Origin: Plazaster borealis
Lineage: Eukaryota > Echinodermata > Asteroidea > Forcipulatida > Labidiasteridae
Length of the DNA: 64,000 nt
NCBI GenBank assembly: GCA_021014325.1
Contig: CM037460.1
Location: 19,187,044-19,251,043, forward strand
Direction of reading: 5' to 3'
Position numbers and translations under genes: made by a program. The notes below the pieces were generated by a model. It saw only the letters and a list, made by a program, of their open reading frames with translations. It was not told the DNA's origin and ran no database searches. Below, in pieces: positions 44,682 to 56,890 of the stretch (its first letter is position 1; each line of letters starts with the position of its first letter).

Positions 44682-47204
44682 GCATTTAGCTTCAGAATAA
44701 AGAAGCCCGGTCTGACGATTGTAAAATAATGAAGAACGAGAAAGAAATTGTTTAGGCCCACGACAGAGACAAAATGCAACCGGTAACTAGCTGCTTTCGA
44801 GTTGACATGACAGTTACTTATAAATTCATGATTAATTTCAGACCAGGGGTCGTAAATCAACTGCCCGAAATTTGTTTGACTTTATGAATTAAAAAACCAC
44901 AATTTCTCCAAGATAACCTTCACCGATAATGTAAACATAGTTTTCAACAGGCTTTCCAATGGCGCAGTGTGGCGTAGGCAACGTAACATTGAGAAATCGA
45001 CGGTTGACCTCCGACCCCGAACACTTCAACATCTCAGCTGGAACTTGAGACTACACATGGAAGGGGTTAAAGGTCAAATTAAACTAGTAGGAGTCCTCTA
45101 ATAGGAACTCTAAAGAACCAAGGCTACGGAACTCCTAACACTGGTTGATTTGGGATTGCGTTTCACAAACTACAGATATAATTGTCTTCATTACAGTTTC
45201 AGACGTGCTTTAATGCTGGGAAAATGAACATTTTGCAAGATTAAATTAGATTTGGGTATGAGGGTAAGCTACATAATTTAAACACAGAGCTATAAGTTAC
45301 GATTTTCTTGAAATCTCTGCCTTTGAATATTGTATATTTTTTTCCTTCGTCTTCTTCTTCTCTAATACTAGGAATCAATTGTATGACGAGGGAACTCGCA
45401 CGTGATTTGTCACTGGTGACAAGAATCGGGAGAGTTAAGGCGAGATTTGGCAATCGAACAACCCCTTCAAAATAACAATGCTCGACGGACGTCTTTAATT
45501 TTGATGTTCGACTTGAATTACTTTCGCAGTAATAGGAAAGTGATGTTTCGACTTTTGCCGCAGCCGATGAAATACACCGTCTGCCTCGTATATCTTCGAT
45601 TTGATTTGATAGACAAGGCAATAAATACATTGTCAAAGAATGCTGGCTTGTGTAAGAAGCGCCACAGTTAGAGATCCGCTCGCGGACCCCTCAGGTCGCG
45701 CACCAATCTCTTAGCTTGTCATCAGCGATATAAAACACGATCAACTTCGAGGACCGAGTATAGTGAATAGTCAAAAGAACACACTCTGGATTTACGCGTT
45801 GAGGAAGCATAGATCATAGCGGTAATCGAGGGAATGGGAATGATTTACGATGGTTAGGCCGTTTACTGCCAGTCAATGTACCCCTTGGGATAGGCCAGGG
45901 GTGTGAAGCTTGCCCCGGGGGTGTCCCCCTTGCTCATAGATCAAAATACCGGTAGCGAGAGCTGCAAATTCACCGACAACAAACTCCAGAGTTGGCCAGA
46001 TTACAAAAACTTGTGGGGACATTAAACGAATCCCAAAGCTTGGTAATAATTATCCGTGAAGTCAGGTTTAGTTAGCTGTGGCTTATTAAGTTAAATTGCG
46101 TTTGCCGGTGTAAACACGCCAACAATTAAAACGTCTGACAGTTCAAGAAGCTGCGGCCAATAAATAATTTAACACCGTTAAAACAAAAGAGTTCTATCAT
46201 CAGTAACCTTTGCAGGACCCTGTTTAGGTGGGTTGTTTTTGTTTGATTTTTGACGGGACATTTTTTATAAAAAGTGTAAAATGCGTTGGCGTAAAAATGT
46301 GCTTTACAGGCATGTTATTTCTCAACCTCCTTGAGTCTTCAAATTTTCTTGAAAGAAGTAAAGTAGTCGTGAAAGGGAGACATAAATAGTCCAGATTGTG
46401 TTCAAACCTGTACTTTTGTATTTGTGGTGATATACACGAAGTCTGTAAACCTCCTGAATTGTAACATCTGTGAGGTTCGTGGTCTACAACTAGAAGAAGG
46501 GGGAACCCAAGCCAGCAGGCCGTTTTTTGGAATTTTCACATTCGGCAAATCTCATCCCTGGCGGATACACCCCCGATAGGCCCCCCTCGTTAAATTCATA
46601 CTCATCCTCCTCGCCAGCCCCTCCATGTTTTTCCTCTTTCTAAGTTGTTTTGGAGGGAGGAGTTATTTTTGAAGAGGATCACACTGTATATGAATGATCA
46701 CATACCTTCTCCCGCACTTTGAAGATTGGTCCTCTCGGGGTTTTTTTTTTCCTCCACGAAAGTCATGAATTTTTCAGAAAGTGCAACTGCCGTATCGGTG
46801 CACTTCAGTCCGTCGAATAATGTATAAATCACCAGTCATCGTTCGATTCAGGCGTTTAGTGCAGTGCACTCTTAGGGGGAAGTCAAAGAGGCGGTTTCAA
46901 GCCGGACTTGAACCATCCTCAGACCCAAGCCAGCCAGTGTGCCCCCCTACCCCCTCCCTCCCCGCAACAGTCCAAGAAGAAGAGCAACACACTAGAATCG
47001 ACAATACTTCAGGAATGATGTTCAACACTATTTTAGTCATTACAAGAAATGTTGGGGGGGGGTAACAAATACTATACGCTAATTACATTGCCTCAAAAAC
47101 ACAATTAGATTTTTACTTGATTTGTATTGTTGTTCTTGTATTGAAATTTAATGTTATTGTTCATTGATTAGATTGACCAAAGTCATGACATAAGTAACAA
47201 TAAT
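44682..47204. other. long non-coding stretch
   Basis: No gene supported. The minus frame at 45241-45636 (131 codons) and the plus frame at 46781-47065 have balanced composition but no domain. T- and G-runs occur near 46738-46750 and 47050-47060. Confidence 0.4.
45703..45735 (+). promoter_or_regulatory. CCAAT plus TATA candidate
   Basis: CCAAT (45703-45707) precedes GATATAAAAC (TATAAAA at 45729-45735) in a locally GC-richer setting with CGCGGACC and GGTCGCGC words. A start would fall near 45760. No convincing ORF follows on the plus strand, so the element may be incidental. Confidence 0.2.
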
Positions 47205-47545
47205 TATAGACCATGTAACCTTTTTGTACAAAGAGACTGACCTTGTACATTTCAGGGCCTTTCTGGCAGGCAAGATACTGACACTTGTCATATGGGAAGC
47301 GTCACATTATTGTGTCATTATTTACACATACATTCAAGGGTTATAGAAATAACAGCTGAACAAGTTCTGAGATGTGCCCCCTTTCTTCATATCAAAAGTT
47401 GATCAAAATCTGACAGTGCAATCTTCAGAAAGTTTAAGATGTTATATATAGTGTCCCATTGAGCTGTGTACAAATCGTGCCTGCAGGAAGTCCAGGCTCT
47501 GTGGCTCTTTTGTAAACATGTGATGTCACAGGTTACCTGGTCTAT
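47205..47545 (+). mobile_element. MITE family C, copy 2 (341 bp)
   Basis: Ends ATAGACCATGTAACC / GGTTACCTGGTCTAT (14 of 15 inverted). Collinear with the copy at 16825 and better preserved, though with an extra AT-rich segment near 47395-47450. Confidence 0.9.
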
Positions 47546-47877
47546 GGGGGATGGATAAAAATCATCACGAAAACGGTGCAATGATCAAATAACGTACAAT
47601 CCTCGTTCGTTACTCAATACATTGTAGCAGCATTGGACTTGTAAAGATCTTTTAAGTCAGTACATGCACTGTATATGCATAGATTTTCTTTTTGTAAATC
47701 TACTTATATTTTGAGAAAAAACTAATCCCAGGAATAAATCTAAATGCGTCAACGTGACGTAAACAGTGATGTCGGTGATCGTTCCTTCAAAACCTAATTG
47801 ATAACCCCATCACATCATAGGTAGTGAACGTGTAGTTGCTGTCAATATCCAAACGGAGGCGAGCAAACGGCAGATGA
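47546..47877. other. non-coding spacer
   Basis: AT-rich, nothing recognised. Confidence 0.5.
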
Positions 47878-48567
47878 ATGACAAATGAGGTGGGGCGTAT
47901 TCGCACCCTCAATTTAAACACCCTATCCCCTCCAAACTCAATACTATCCCCTCCAAACTCACCACTATACCCTCCCAACTCACCACTATACCCTCCCAAC
48001 TCACCACTGTACCCTCCCAACTCACCACTGTACCCTCCCAACTCACCACTATCTGCTCCCAACTCACCACTATCTGCTCCCAACTCACCACTATACCCTC
48101 CCAACTCACCACTGTACCCTCCCAACTCACCACTATCTGCTCCCAACTCACCACTATACCCTCCCAACTCACCACTGTACCCTCCCAACTCACCACTATC
48201 TGCTCCCAACTCACCACTATACCCTCCCAACTCACCACTGTACCCTCCCAACTCACCACTATACCCTCCCAACTCACCACTATACCCTCCCCATTCACCA
48301 CTATACCCTCCCAACTCAGCACTATTCCCTCCCAACTCACCACTATCCCCTCCCAACTCACCACTATACCCTCCCGACTCACCACTATCCCCTCCCAACT
48401 CACCACTATCCCCTCCCAACTCACCACTATACCTCCCGACCCACCACTATACCCTCCCAACTCACCACTACCCGCTCCAACTCACCACTATTCCCTCCCA
48501 ACTCACCACTAACCCCTCTCAACTCACCGCCTATTCAAAAGAAACTCCAATGAAGCAAAGTGGGTAA
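47878..48567 (+). other. repeat-driven ORF with a PPNSPLY heptad, 229 codons
   Basis: The frame begins at an ATG just left of the minisatellite, encodes about 20 ordinary residues, then about 28 copies of a seven-residue unit (mostly PPNSPLY or APNSPLS), and a short Ser/Thr/Gln tail. The register holds because the DNA unit is exactly 21 bp. The minus strand is open too (GELGGYS and WEGIVVS units), so openness alone is not evidence of a protein. Transcription is not shown. Confidence 0.2.
47922..48530. repeat. minisatellite, 21-bp unit, about 28 copies
   Basis: The unit is CCCTCCCAACTCACCACTAT + A. Variants change mainly the last third (TATAC, TGTAC, TATCTG, TATCCC). A higher-order pattern of TATAC, TGTAC and TATCTG units repeats in the middle, pointing to multi-unit duplications. 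Units at the right end have small deletions that change register. Confidence 0.97.
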
Positions 48568-48776
48568 GCTTGATTGTTGTAACAACGGGGTTTTTCTTCT
48601 CTCTCTCTACCTACAGAGTGTAGAACCTCCGTTTCCAAAAACATTTTATGAAACTCAATGAACTTCAAAAACAGTAATGAAACCTAATGAACTTTGTGTT
48701 TGTATTTTTGGGAAGTTAAAAACATCTTAGATGGAAATTAAAACATCTTAGATGGAAATTTTTCTCATAAACGGTC

Positions 48777-48810
48777 GGTCTCACATGGAGCTATAGCTCC
48801 ATGGTCTCAC
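48777..48810. mobile_element. micro-palindrome with perfect 8-bp flanking repeats (site 3)
   Basis: GGTCTCAC (48777-48784), then the perfect 18-bp palindrome ATGGAGCTATAGCTCCAT (48785-48802), then GGTCTCAC again (48803-48810). The ends ATGGAG/CTCCAT match site 2. It is the cleanest of the three. Confidence 0.7.
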
Positions 48811-51800
48811 AATCCGTCGAGAACATCACCGTAAACCTTTCACTTTGTAATTATAGGTGTGTTTTCATATCAACACAAATTGCACTTCGAATTTCAAAGG
48901 TTGCTCCATTAACTTATGGCGTATTATTTGTTTCCTTCCTTTTTAACCCCATCTAGGAAATTTATATTCTATAATTATTTATGCACTAATTAATGCCAAA
49001 CAGGTATTGTATTTCAACACCATGTGCGGAATTCAGGGGAGGGGGGGCTTTTTTGCGTTTGGCTTTAACTTTCATAACAAACTATTATTTGTATATTTAG
49101 TCAGACAAGAAAGTTGGTAAACCAGATTGTAGCGATATCTAATCACAATATAATACCTACTGATGGCGTGATGATGCTGGGACTTTTTTTCTCTTCATTT
49201 TCTCTTATAAAGTTGCGACTGGAATGGTTTGCCTCCGGGGGGCGGCTGTATGCTGTATTAAACGTATGGGCTAATGAACCCCACGCCGTCCGGTATATCA
49301 AACCAGGAATTCGGGCAACATCTGGGGCGATGTAAACCAATTCCCTCTCCAACCCTGGGCTGGACTTTTGGGTGATGAGAAGGCCTAAAATGATGATCAG
49401 CCTAACTGGTACTCTGTCTGTACTGATACTAATTGGACATTCACGGGTGGTAAACAAACCTTAATTTCAAGGCTGCTAACCTATCAACATTGATTCGTAA
49501 AAAATGGCATAACTTAATTCGTAAGCTGCAGAACAGCACAATTTGGGTGGGGAACAGAGTGTGTGTGTCGCTGCGGACGCGGAATAAACCATTCAGAGAG
49601 AAACAATACAGCAGAGGACTGTCAAACAAATATTTAGTTACACTTTTAAGATTCCGTTTGTTCAGTCTTTGTATGATTTCTGAACCTATTGTGTGAAAGC
49701 ATTGCAATACAACAAATCATTTAATGATTGGTTCATTAAGGTTTGCATTTAGTGTAAACTACCTCCTTGATTTGAAGCTTTCCCAAGTTGTTTTGGGGTT
49801 GGAGATGTTGGGGGGGGTGGTAAATGTATCCACTTGTTCTATTCTCTATTGTTGTTAGTGTGCAAATCTCTCTTTAATGTGCTCTGTAATACATGTAAAC
49901 TTCGATTATCTAAGTATCTTGTAATCGATGTTTTTCTTAATTTTGTTCCCCGGGGCATCGGAATGTGAGGTCAAAGATAGATGGCGCTTTACAAATGTTG
50001 TATTATATTTATAAATATCATAGCTCCATCCGATCGCGCATGTATTTTTCAGTTACCTCAATTGGTTTCCATAATTGTATATCCTAAGTGATCTTACATT
50101 ATGCTATAATTATAATAATAATAATAAATAACTCTCATGATATAGCACAAAACACAACTGGGAGAACTCTCGATGCACTTTATAAAAAGAAAACAGAAAG
50201 AAAATACGAAGGCTCGTTGAAATAGGTGAGATTTAAGGTTGGATTTGAAATTAGCCTATCGGCCGGAATTATATCATCGGCGACTAACGGCTGCGGCTGT
50301 TGCTGAAGATGTTGCTACGGGCCTTCAATCTGCAGCCACTCATACGGACACTATAAGAACATGCAGGTATGAAGTGCTAAGACCATAAGACTAATCTTCA
50401 TTTTGGATACATAACTTCTTGAGTTATAATCCATTCCTAGAACCCATGCCCTTCCGTCACGATACACAGTGACGTCACGCATGGCATATTCCCCGTGTGT
50501 TGACGTGTGGACCGAATCGCGACATACCAGGACGGTCAGCCTTGTTTATAAACAGTTTATTAAACCTGTCAAGACACCAATTAATCAACAAGATCGATCA
50601 GTCACTCGTCCACCCCACCCCCATCTCATTACTTTAACCTTTACGAGTGAGAAGATTTCTGTTGTGTTACCTTTTTTTTAAGAAGTTCAAGACAAGGGGT
50701 AATTTTTATGGAGAAGAAAGAATGAAGAAGTACAAAACAAAAATACAAATGGCAAATTTAATTAAAATCATGGAGGAAAGCTTCCCCATGTTCTAATGTT
50801 CTAACTGTTTGTTTGTTATTATATAGAACCATTTTAGAATCACCAATTGTTGGTGTTTAATTGGAATTTGAATTGGTTTTGTTTTTGTCTGTTTGTTTAT
50901 TTGTTCTTATTTATCTATTTTGTCCTCTTACGTTTATACGACTTTCATGTATTTAGATTACTTTAAAGAAATCAAAGTCACAAACAGTAATTACACCAAA
51001 TAATTACATAGGCCTACTTGTCAAAAAAGGAGCAGCTTTGCAATTAAATAGAAATAAAATGTACTGATAGATTAGCCTAACTTAAATTACTGAGACGTTA
51101 TATCACGCGATGAAAATACTTTTTTATTTTTAAATGTGTGAATTTATTAATTACACTTATTTATTACGATATTGCTTTGTTTAAAAGCTTCATCCCAAAT
51201 CAGCCTTTCTTTATTATTTTTTTCTTTCTTCTCTTTTTTTCGAATGATGAACCTTTATAAGGATGAATTTATTTTAAATAAAAATGTATCGGGAAAAATT
51301 ACCTAGCAATTTTGTATTTTTTTTTTCTTTCTTTTTCTCTTTTCGTCAAAGCCTGCCGAAAGGAAGAGCTTTATTGTCGGATTCATCATGAGTTAAAAAT
51401 ACATGCGACCGGATTTGAAGAATGTTTGGTACATATACGTCAAGCCTTGCCTTGACAAAAAGTTAAACACCTTTTGTTTCACCTAATTTAAAGTACCCGA
51501 AACCAATAATTATTTCCAATTGTTTCGATTTGAAATAAGAAATAGTTGGGTCTTTCCCTTTGATTCCAATCCGGGCTGTGTGTGTAATTTCAGTTTAGGT
51601 CTCGTACTAAGTCCTAGTTCACCTGATCACTGAGCCTCACTTTCGCATGAAAAGTGAAAGTTTTACCTTTTGTACGGAGAATACACAAATGGAAGTGTTG
51701 CCAGAGCATTTAGGTGAAAAGCTCACAAATAAATTGATAATTCTTGGCTTTGGTTCAAAGATACTACGAGCCAATAGTTGCTGTTTCGAGCTAAATGGCA

Positions 51801-52384
51801 TTGATAGAAGACAGGTTAAATTGAGTGTAAAAACTGAATCAATATGGGGCCTATACATACATCATTTCCTATAGTCAACGCCTTTGTTAAATCTAGTTGA
51901 TGCCATAATGGCGGACTGTGTGCCCCTTCCAGCCTCGCCTTGGTTTTCCATTAAATAGAATAACATTGCTGCCATGTTAGAAATGCAAAGGTTGAAATTC
52001 GAATGTCATTACTTTTTACCCTATACTGTATTTTTCTGATGTCTAGAAAAGAGGGCAAGCATGTTATATTTAGCTCAACTTTGGAGGGGAGATTTTGTAA
52101 TTCCTTTCATCTCAGTTCCCCCAATGCAACAAGCTGCGCATAGCTCCATCATCTCAACAGCCTAAAGGGTATAGAGAGATACAGGGGGGTGAAGACCACA
52201 CGCAAGCTTTTAGCTAGTACTCCCTCCTTAAAAGAAGCCTCTAGGGCACTAGGGAGATATCTCTGATGACAGCGGAGAACATCCCGGGCCTTCTCACACT
52301 GATGATCCCTTCCAAGCCCCTCGCGTCATCGTCTGACAAGCTCTCAGCTCCATGATGCTCCAGCCGTCACTCTCAAGCTCTAGA
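48811..52384. other. long non-coding stretch
   Basis: No gene supported. ATGGCGCTTTACAAATGTTGTATTATAT-type text near 49971 resembles the 3' end of retroposons. (AAT)n lies at about 50107-50127. Paired frames at 49114-49457 and 51637-51874 open on both strands have no domain. Confidence 0.45.
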
Positions 52385-52399
52385 AAACTAGGTGGCGCT
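52385..52399 (+). promoter_or_regulatory. second CTCF-like site
   Basis: AAACTAGGTGGCGCT matches 12 of 14 core positions. It lies in a GC-richer patch (about 52240-52420), in the same orientation as the site at 6918. Confidence 0.28.
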
Positions 52400-53684
52400 T
52401 TCCAAAGTCGCATAGAATAAGAGGAGATGACCCCCCCCCCCTCCCTCCCCACATGCATAAGAATGGCATGTGGAATTGGGTTTTCAGTTCATGGTTGTTC
52501 TATTAAGTTTAATTTTACACATCTTAATTCTCCTATTATAAAGCGGCTCGGGGCAGTATGACATTCCATAGCTATAACGACACTTTCATTAAAGAATATA
52601 ATGTTAGTTCATTACCAAAAAGATTAAGCACATCTTTTTCTTTGAAGCTGTTTAACGTCACACCACCACACACACAAAAAGGATGTGTTTTATAACATAA
52701 TTCTCAAAACACAAACATAACAGATGGTCCTCATTCCACCCAAGGGCCACAATAATACTTTCTAACTTGAGCCATAGGGAAAGTGAGGCCACGATTCCGG
52801 GTTGAAGGGAGGACAACTTGCCATGAAAAAAAAAAAAAAAAAAAAAAAAAAACTCCCACCGAAACCTAGGCTTTACCCTGGGGCGACATGAGCTAGGCTA
52901 CAGTCCCCTTTACACCTGTCGGCATAGGTAGTTCCACCTATTGTTCTGATGATAGCTGTGGAATTCCCAGGGGAGCGCATGGGGTCTAAGTGTTGAAACG
53001 ACCGGATGACGAGCAGTCAGGCGCTCGATGGTGAGCCCGGTCGCAGGCTGGGTGTCCCCTGTGCATAGCGTGCTCGCCATGAAGAAGAAAATTAAAAGGA
53101 GAGAGAGAAGAAGAAAAAAAAAATCCCAGACCTAGACAGATTTGAATCTTGTTTAATCTTCTTTCTATATATGTGACCGGTTTTTTATCTAATAGATGTG
53201 GTCAGATTCATGTACTGGGTGTTACACACATCAGTGCATGCTCAATGACTCGACGTTTCGATACGTCAAACTTGTACTTTGTCGACACTATCCGTGCATT
53301 AAAACAATCTCTTTGTTCGTCTTCGTTGTCCATTTTGTTGGGCCGTGGGAAGGGGGAGGGCTCGTTAAAATTGCAAGATTTTAAAAGGCTTGGTTTTTTT
53401 CTTGTAATGTCACCTATAGCTTCCAACAGCTAGTGTTATTTTTAAGAAATGAAGAAATAGTGGCCGGGCCTAATAACAAAATGATAATAATTATTATAAA
53501 TAATAATTGTAATAACAATTCTAAAAATAATAATGTATTAAATAACTTAAGCAAGTTAAAGTAACATAAACTAACTACTGTATATACTTCTTGAAAGATA
53601 GACCTCATCTATACAGCATTTCACAGACGGGTCAATGTTCTTTGGCTCATTATAAAATATGAATTATAAACCTTGCCCTTTCCC
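52400..53684. other. non-coding stretch with poly(A) and GC-rich patch
   Basis: Contains the C-run at about 52428-52441, the poly(A) run at 52826-52852, a GC-rich patch at 52853-53090, and AT-rich text with AATAATAATT repeats at about 53470-53540. No gene supported. Confidence 0.4.
52826..52852. repeat. poly(A) run
   Basis: About 27 A following CCATG. It could be a retroposon tail, but no element body is recognisable upstream. Confidence 0.9.
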
Positions 53685-53945
53685 TTAGATTTTTTTTAAA
53701 ATTAACTTGCTAAAATCGATACAGCCGTTTAATATGCATAGCATGGGCCTAAAAAAGGAATTACCCCTCTTTATTTCCTTATGATCTTTTTCGCTGACGT
53801 TAAACTTAAGTATTTCTGCGTCGTCTTTGTCCAAAATCGTACCATTGAAATTTGTACGAACAGAACGTAGTGAGAGGGAGAGAGAGGGTGGAAGAATAAA
53901 ATCGATAAGGAATCTCTTGAAATCCCCGCGCAGTTTCGCGTTCAT
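53685..53945 (-). CDS. hypothetical ORF, 86 codons
   Basis: Starts at a true ATG (complement of 53943-53945). The product has a basic start (MNAKLRGDFKRF), a serine/leucine stretch from a GAGAGAG tract, and a charged middle (DKDDAEILKF). A TATA-like word (complement of 54027-54032) about 85 bp upstream would give a short leader. No domain recognised. The frame extends further upstream without an ATG. Confidence 0.18.
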   Translation of the reverse strand: MNAKLRGDFKRFLIDFILPPSLSLSLRSVRTNFNGTILDKDDAEILKFNVSEKDHKEIKRGNSFFRPMLCILNGCIDFSKLILKKI

Positions 53946-55838
53946 GACCGCCTTATAAAGTACGCAAGCCCCCTCGGTTTGGTGTGGGTCCGCTCGCGGT
54001 GGACGAGCGCGACAATCAACCCCTAGTTTATACCCTGCGCCAACGAGAGACTCTCTCCCCCACCCGAGCTCTCCTACTACGGAGGCAGAAGCCAGTTCGT
54101 CCCCAAACAGCGATAGCGAAAAAACCGAAGGGGCAATAACCGAGCACGAAATCCCACGGGAGCATTTTGATTGTCTTTTTTTGCCCAGCACGTACGGGGT
54201 ACAGTCCCAGTCCTACTAGAATGTCACTTCATTATTCATCATACACACCGTTCTGGTTAGTGTTGGCTTTACAATCCAAAGTAGCCCACGTTTGTGCAAT
54301 ATTTGTATACCTAGCATCAATATTGGTATTATAATGGGGGCCTACCCCCGCGTAAGCGGTCAGCATCGTAGACAAGCGCCGACCTTTTTTTTTCTCTCTC
54401 GCATTTTATTATTCGCGTTTACTCTTTGATAACATTTTTATTAAGTGCAGCTCTCTTAAGCCTTCCTCGGTAATTGTCCCCGTACTCATTTTTGTTTTCA
54501 CTTCCAATTCCTCTTCTTCTACTTCTTCTATACTTCTATACTTCTTCATACATTTTCTTTTGTTTTGAATTCCGTGCAGGTATCATTTACAATGATTTCC
54601 CCTGCGGAGAAGAGGGAGCGATTATTAATTTTCGACTTTTATTCCTTGAAGAGATTGGGACATCCATGAAACAGAAGGTATGGTTTGGGTATGTTGTTGA
54701 TTTTCTCTGTTTCCATTTTTTTAAATTTTTTTTTTAATGTTTTCTTTGTATACTTTTAGCATTACACATTTCGAGCAATGCTCCAGGTGTGGCATGTTAT
54801 GAGGTTTTTTAGACGGGATTTCTACTCGTTGTCACGTCACATCCTGCAACTGTGTTTTTCTTTCCAAAAAAAAAAAGAAGAGAGTCAAAAAAAAAAGGGA
54901 AAGTTTACACTAAAAGCTTAATATCGAAATTGGTCAGCCGATTGTCAACCAGGATCACGACAGTCTTTCTTCCCCTTCATTTTCGTCTTCCCTTTTCTTT
55001 CATTTTTTTTTCATAGCGAATCTAGACAAAGCGGTCAATGAATACGATTTGTTTTTCTATAGAAATGCGGATGCAACATATTACACACAAAGTAAAATAT
55101 GTGTAATTCTCAAAAGTGGGACACACAAAAATATATTTTTAAAAAGCACTTGGTTTTCTTCTCAATATTGTAAGAGTTCACCGATTCAAAAGAAGAAGTC
55201 CGTACCACCAGGGAAAATGTCCGGCCGAAAATACAGTCAAAATCAAGGAAATAGCATTTTGAACCCCAACCAGCATTGCTTATTTCGATCCTTGCAATCG
55301 AAATAAACCCCATCTGAAAGTACAACAAATTCCGTGAAACAGTTTTCGTTGTTTTCAGTTACCTAATTTTGGTGAATTATTACAAATGTTATCAAGCCTT
55401 CTATTAGCCCGATTTATACCAGGGAATTGCAATAATATAGTACACAAAAACAAATGCGTATGATATTTAATTTTAAAAAAAACCCACTTAAATAAGGTAT
55501 CATAAAATGTCACGGAATCACAATGGAACCATACAAAAATATAACCTTTTGCTTTAAGAGAAAAACAATTTTTTATTTTGCAAACTAGTGGTTAACGATT
55601 TCTTTTTGCAATGGTAAACTATAACGCAGTTCCTGTGACCTGTAGATTTGTGGATCTTTGTATAATCATTCAAAGGGATGTTGGGCCTTTTTGACCTTCT
55701 ATTTTAAAAACAAACTTACCGAAAAACATTAGTCAAAAACTGTCTCGTAGGTAAGAAACATAAATTCTAAGAAAGTTCACCAAATATCACGGTTTAAGGT
55801 CACCATAATACTCAACAATCTAGTCAAGGATTTGATTC
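53946..55838. other. non-coding stretch
   Basis: The GC-rich part lies at 53946-54180, then AT-rich text with T-runs and A-runs (about 54705-54735, 54868-54898). A 10-bp-arm hairpin TTATTTCGAT/ATCGAAATAA lies near 55281-55306. No gene supported. Confidence 0.4.
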
Positions 55839-56218
55839 TTTGGCACTAGACACGTTTGGTAATTACTCAAAATATATATCAGCATAACAACTTACTTGGT
55901 AACGAGCAACAGAGAGCTGTTGATAGTATAAAACATTGTAGGAAACGACTCCCTCTGAAGTAACGTAGGTTGACAAAGAGGTAATTTCTCACTAAAATAT
56001 TTAAATCTGGAAAAGACTTCAGGCCTGAAGCCCTTTTCAGGCATCTGAAAGCATACAAATTTGTGCAACAAGGGTGTTTTTTCTTTCATTATTTTCTTGC
56101 AACTTCGATGACCAATTGAGCCCAATTTTCACAGGTTTGTTATTTTATGCATATGTTGGGATACACCAAGTGAGGATACTGGTCTTTGACAATTACCAAA
56201 CGTGTCCAGTGCCTTTAA
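55839..56218 (-). mobile_element. MITE family A, copy 8 (380 bp)
   Basis: Reverse-oriented. Its left end is decayed (TTTGGCACTAGACACG) and its right end intact (CGTGTCCAGTGCCTTTAA). Its centre is the perfect palindrome CTTCAGGCCTGAAG (56017-56030), the second type of central foldback. Confidence 0.93.
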
Positions 56219-56890
56219 GTATCAAGCCATAGATACAGGCCTTAGCATTTGAAATTTAAACATACGTTTCACAACCCAAGTCAAGGATAAACAGCAATAA
56301 CAAAATCGTGGAAAGTGTACAGTTTACATCACTTCGGTGTTATTCTTTGAAGAGGACATTTGAATAAATCACCAATGTTGAGAGTTTTACTGCATTGTCT
56401 CTCCAAACCAGAATCTCTAAAGCGACTAAACACGAGGTCCCTCTGAAAATGTTGTTTAGTTTCTGGTCTAGTTATACTTTGCCCATACAAGGATTTAGGC
56501 GAAATGGCCTACTTTTGGGGTTGTCACTGGTTGTACAATAAACCAACCCAGAAGTTTAGTTCAGACTTGAATAGGAGGTGTGAAGAAAATGGCTAGACTG
56601 TCTTGGGTAACGTGTTTTTGCAATTACACGAATGAACGACGGTGCACCTCCGCTTCGCAAAATTCCCCCGGGCCAGCCGGGATAACCTCCACAAAATACG
56701 GTTGATAGTAAGTTCAAAAAAAGAAAGAAAGACGATTCACCATAAACCCTGACAAACCTGGGTGGAGTGCCCATTGTTTTTGTTTTTGTGGGGTTTTTTT
56801 TAAGGGGGGATGGGGTGTTACTAATGTCAGGGAGTTTGGCATTTTGAAATGGTCTAGCCGTCATGGCCAGACCCCATTGCCAGACCCCTT
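56219..56890. other. non-coding stretch
   Basis: No gene supported. A T-run and G-run lie near 56797-56812. The minus frame at 56556-56864 has no domain. Confidence 0.45.

Noticed and set aside
47787..48460. Minus-strand glycine-rich (GELGGYS) and WEGIVVS frames of 183-210 codons
   Set aside because: By-products of the 21-bp minisatellite; no start context or flanking coding sequence.
50771..50792. Further ATGGAGG...CCCCAT near-palindrome
   Set aside because: The arms mismatch at several positions and the 8-bp flanks are unrelated, so it does not meet the pattern of the three micro-palindromes.
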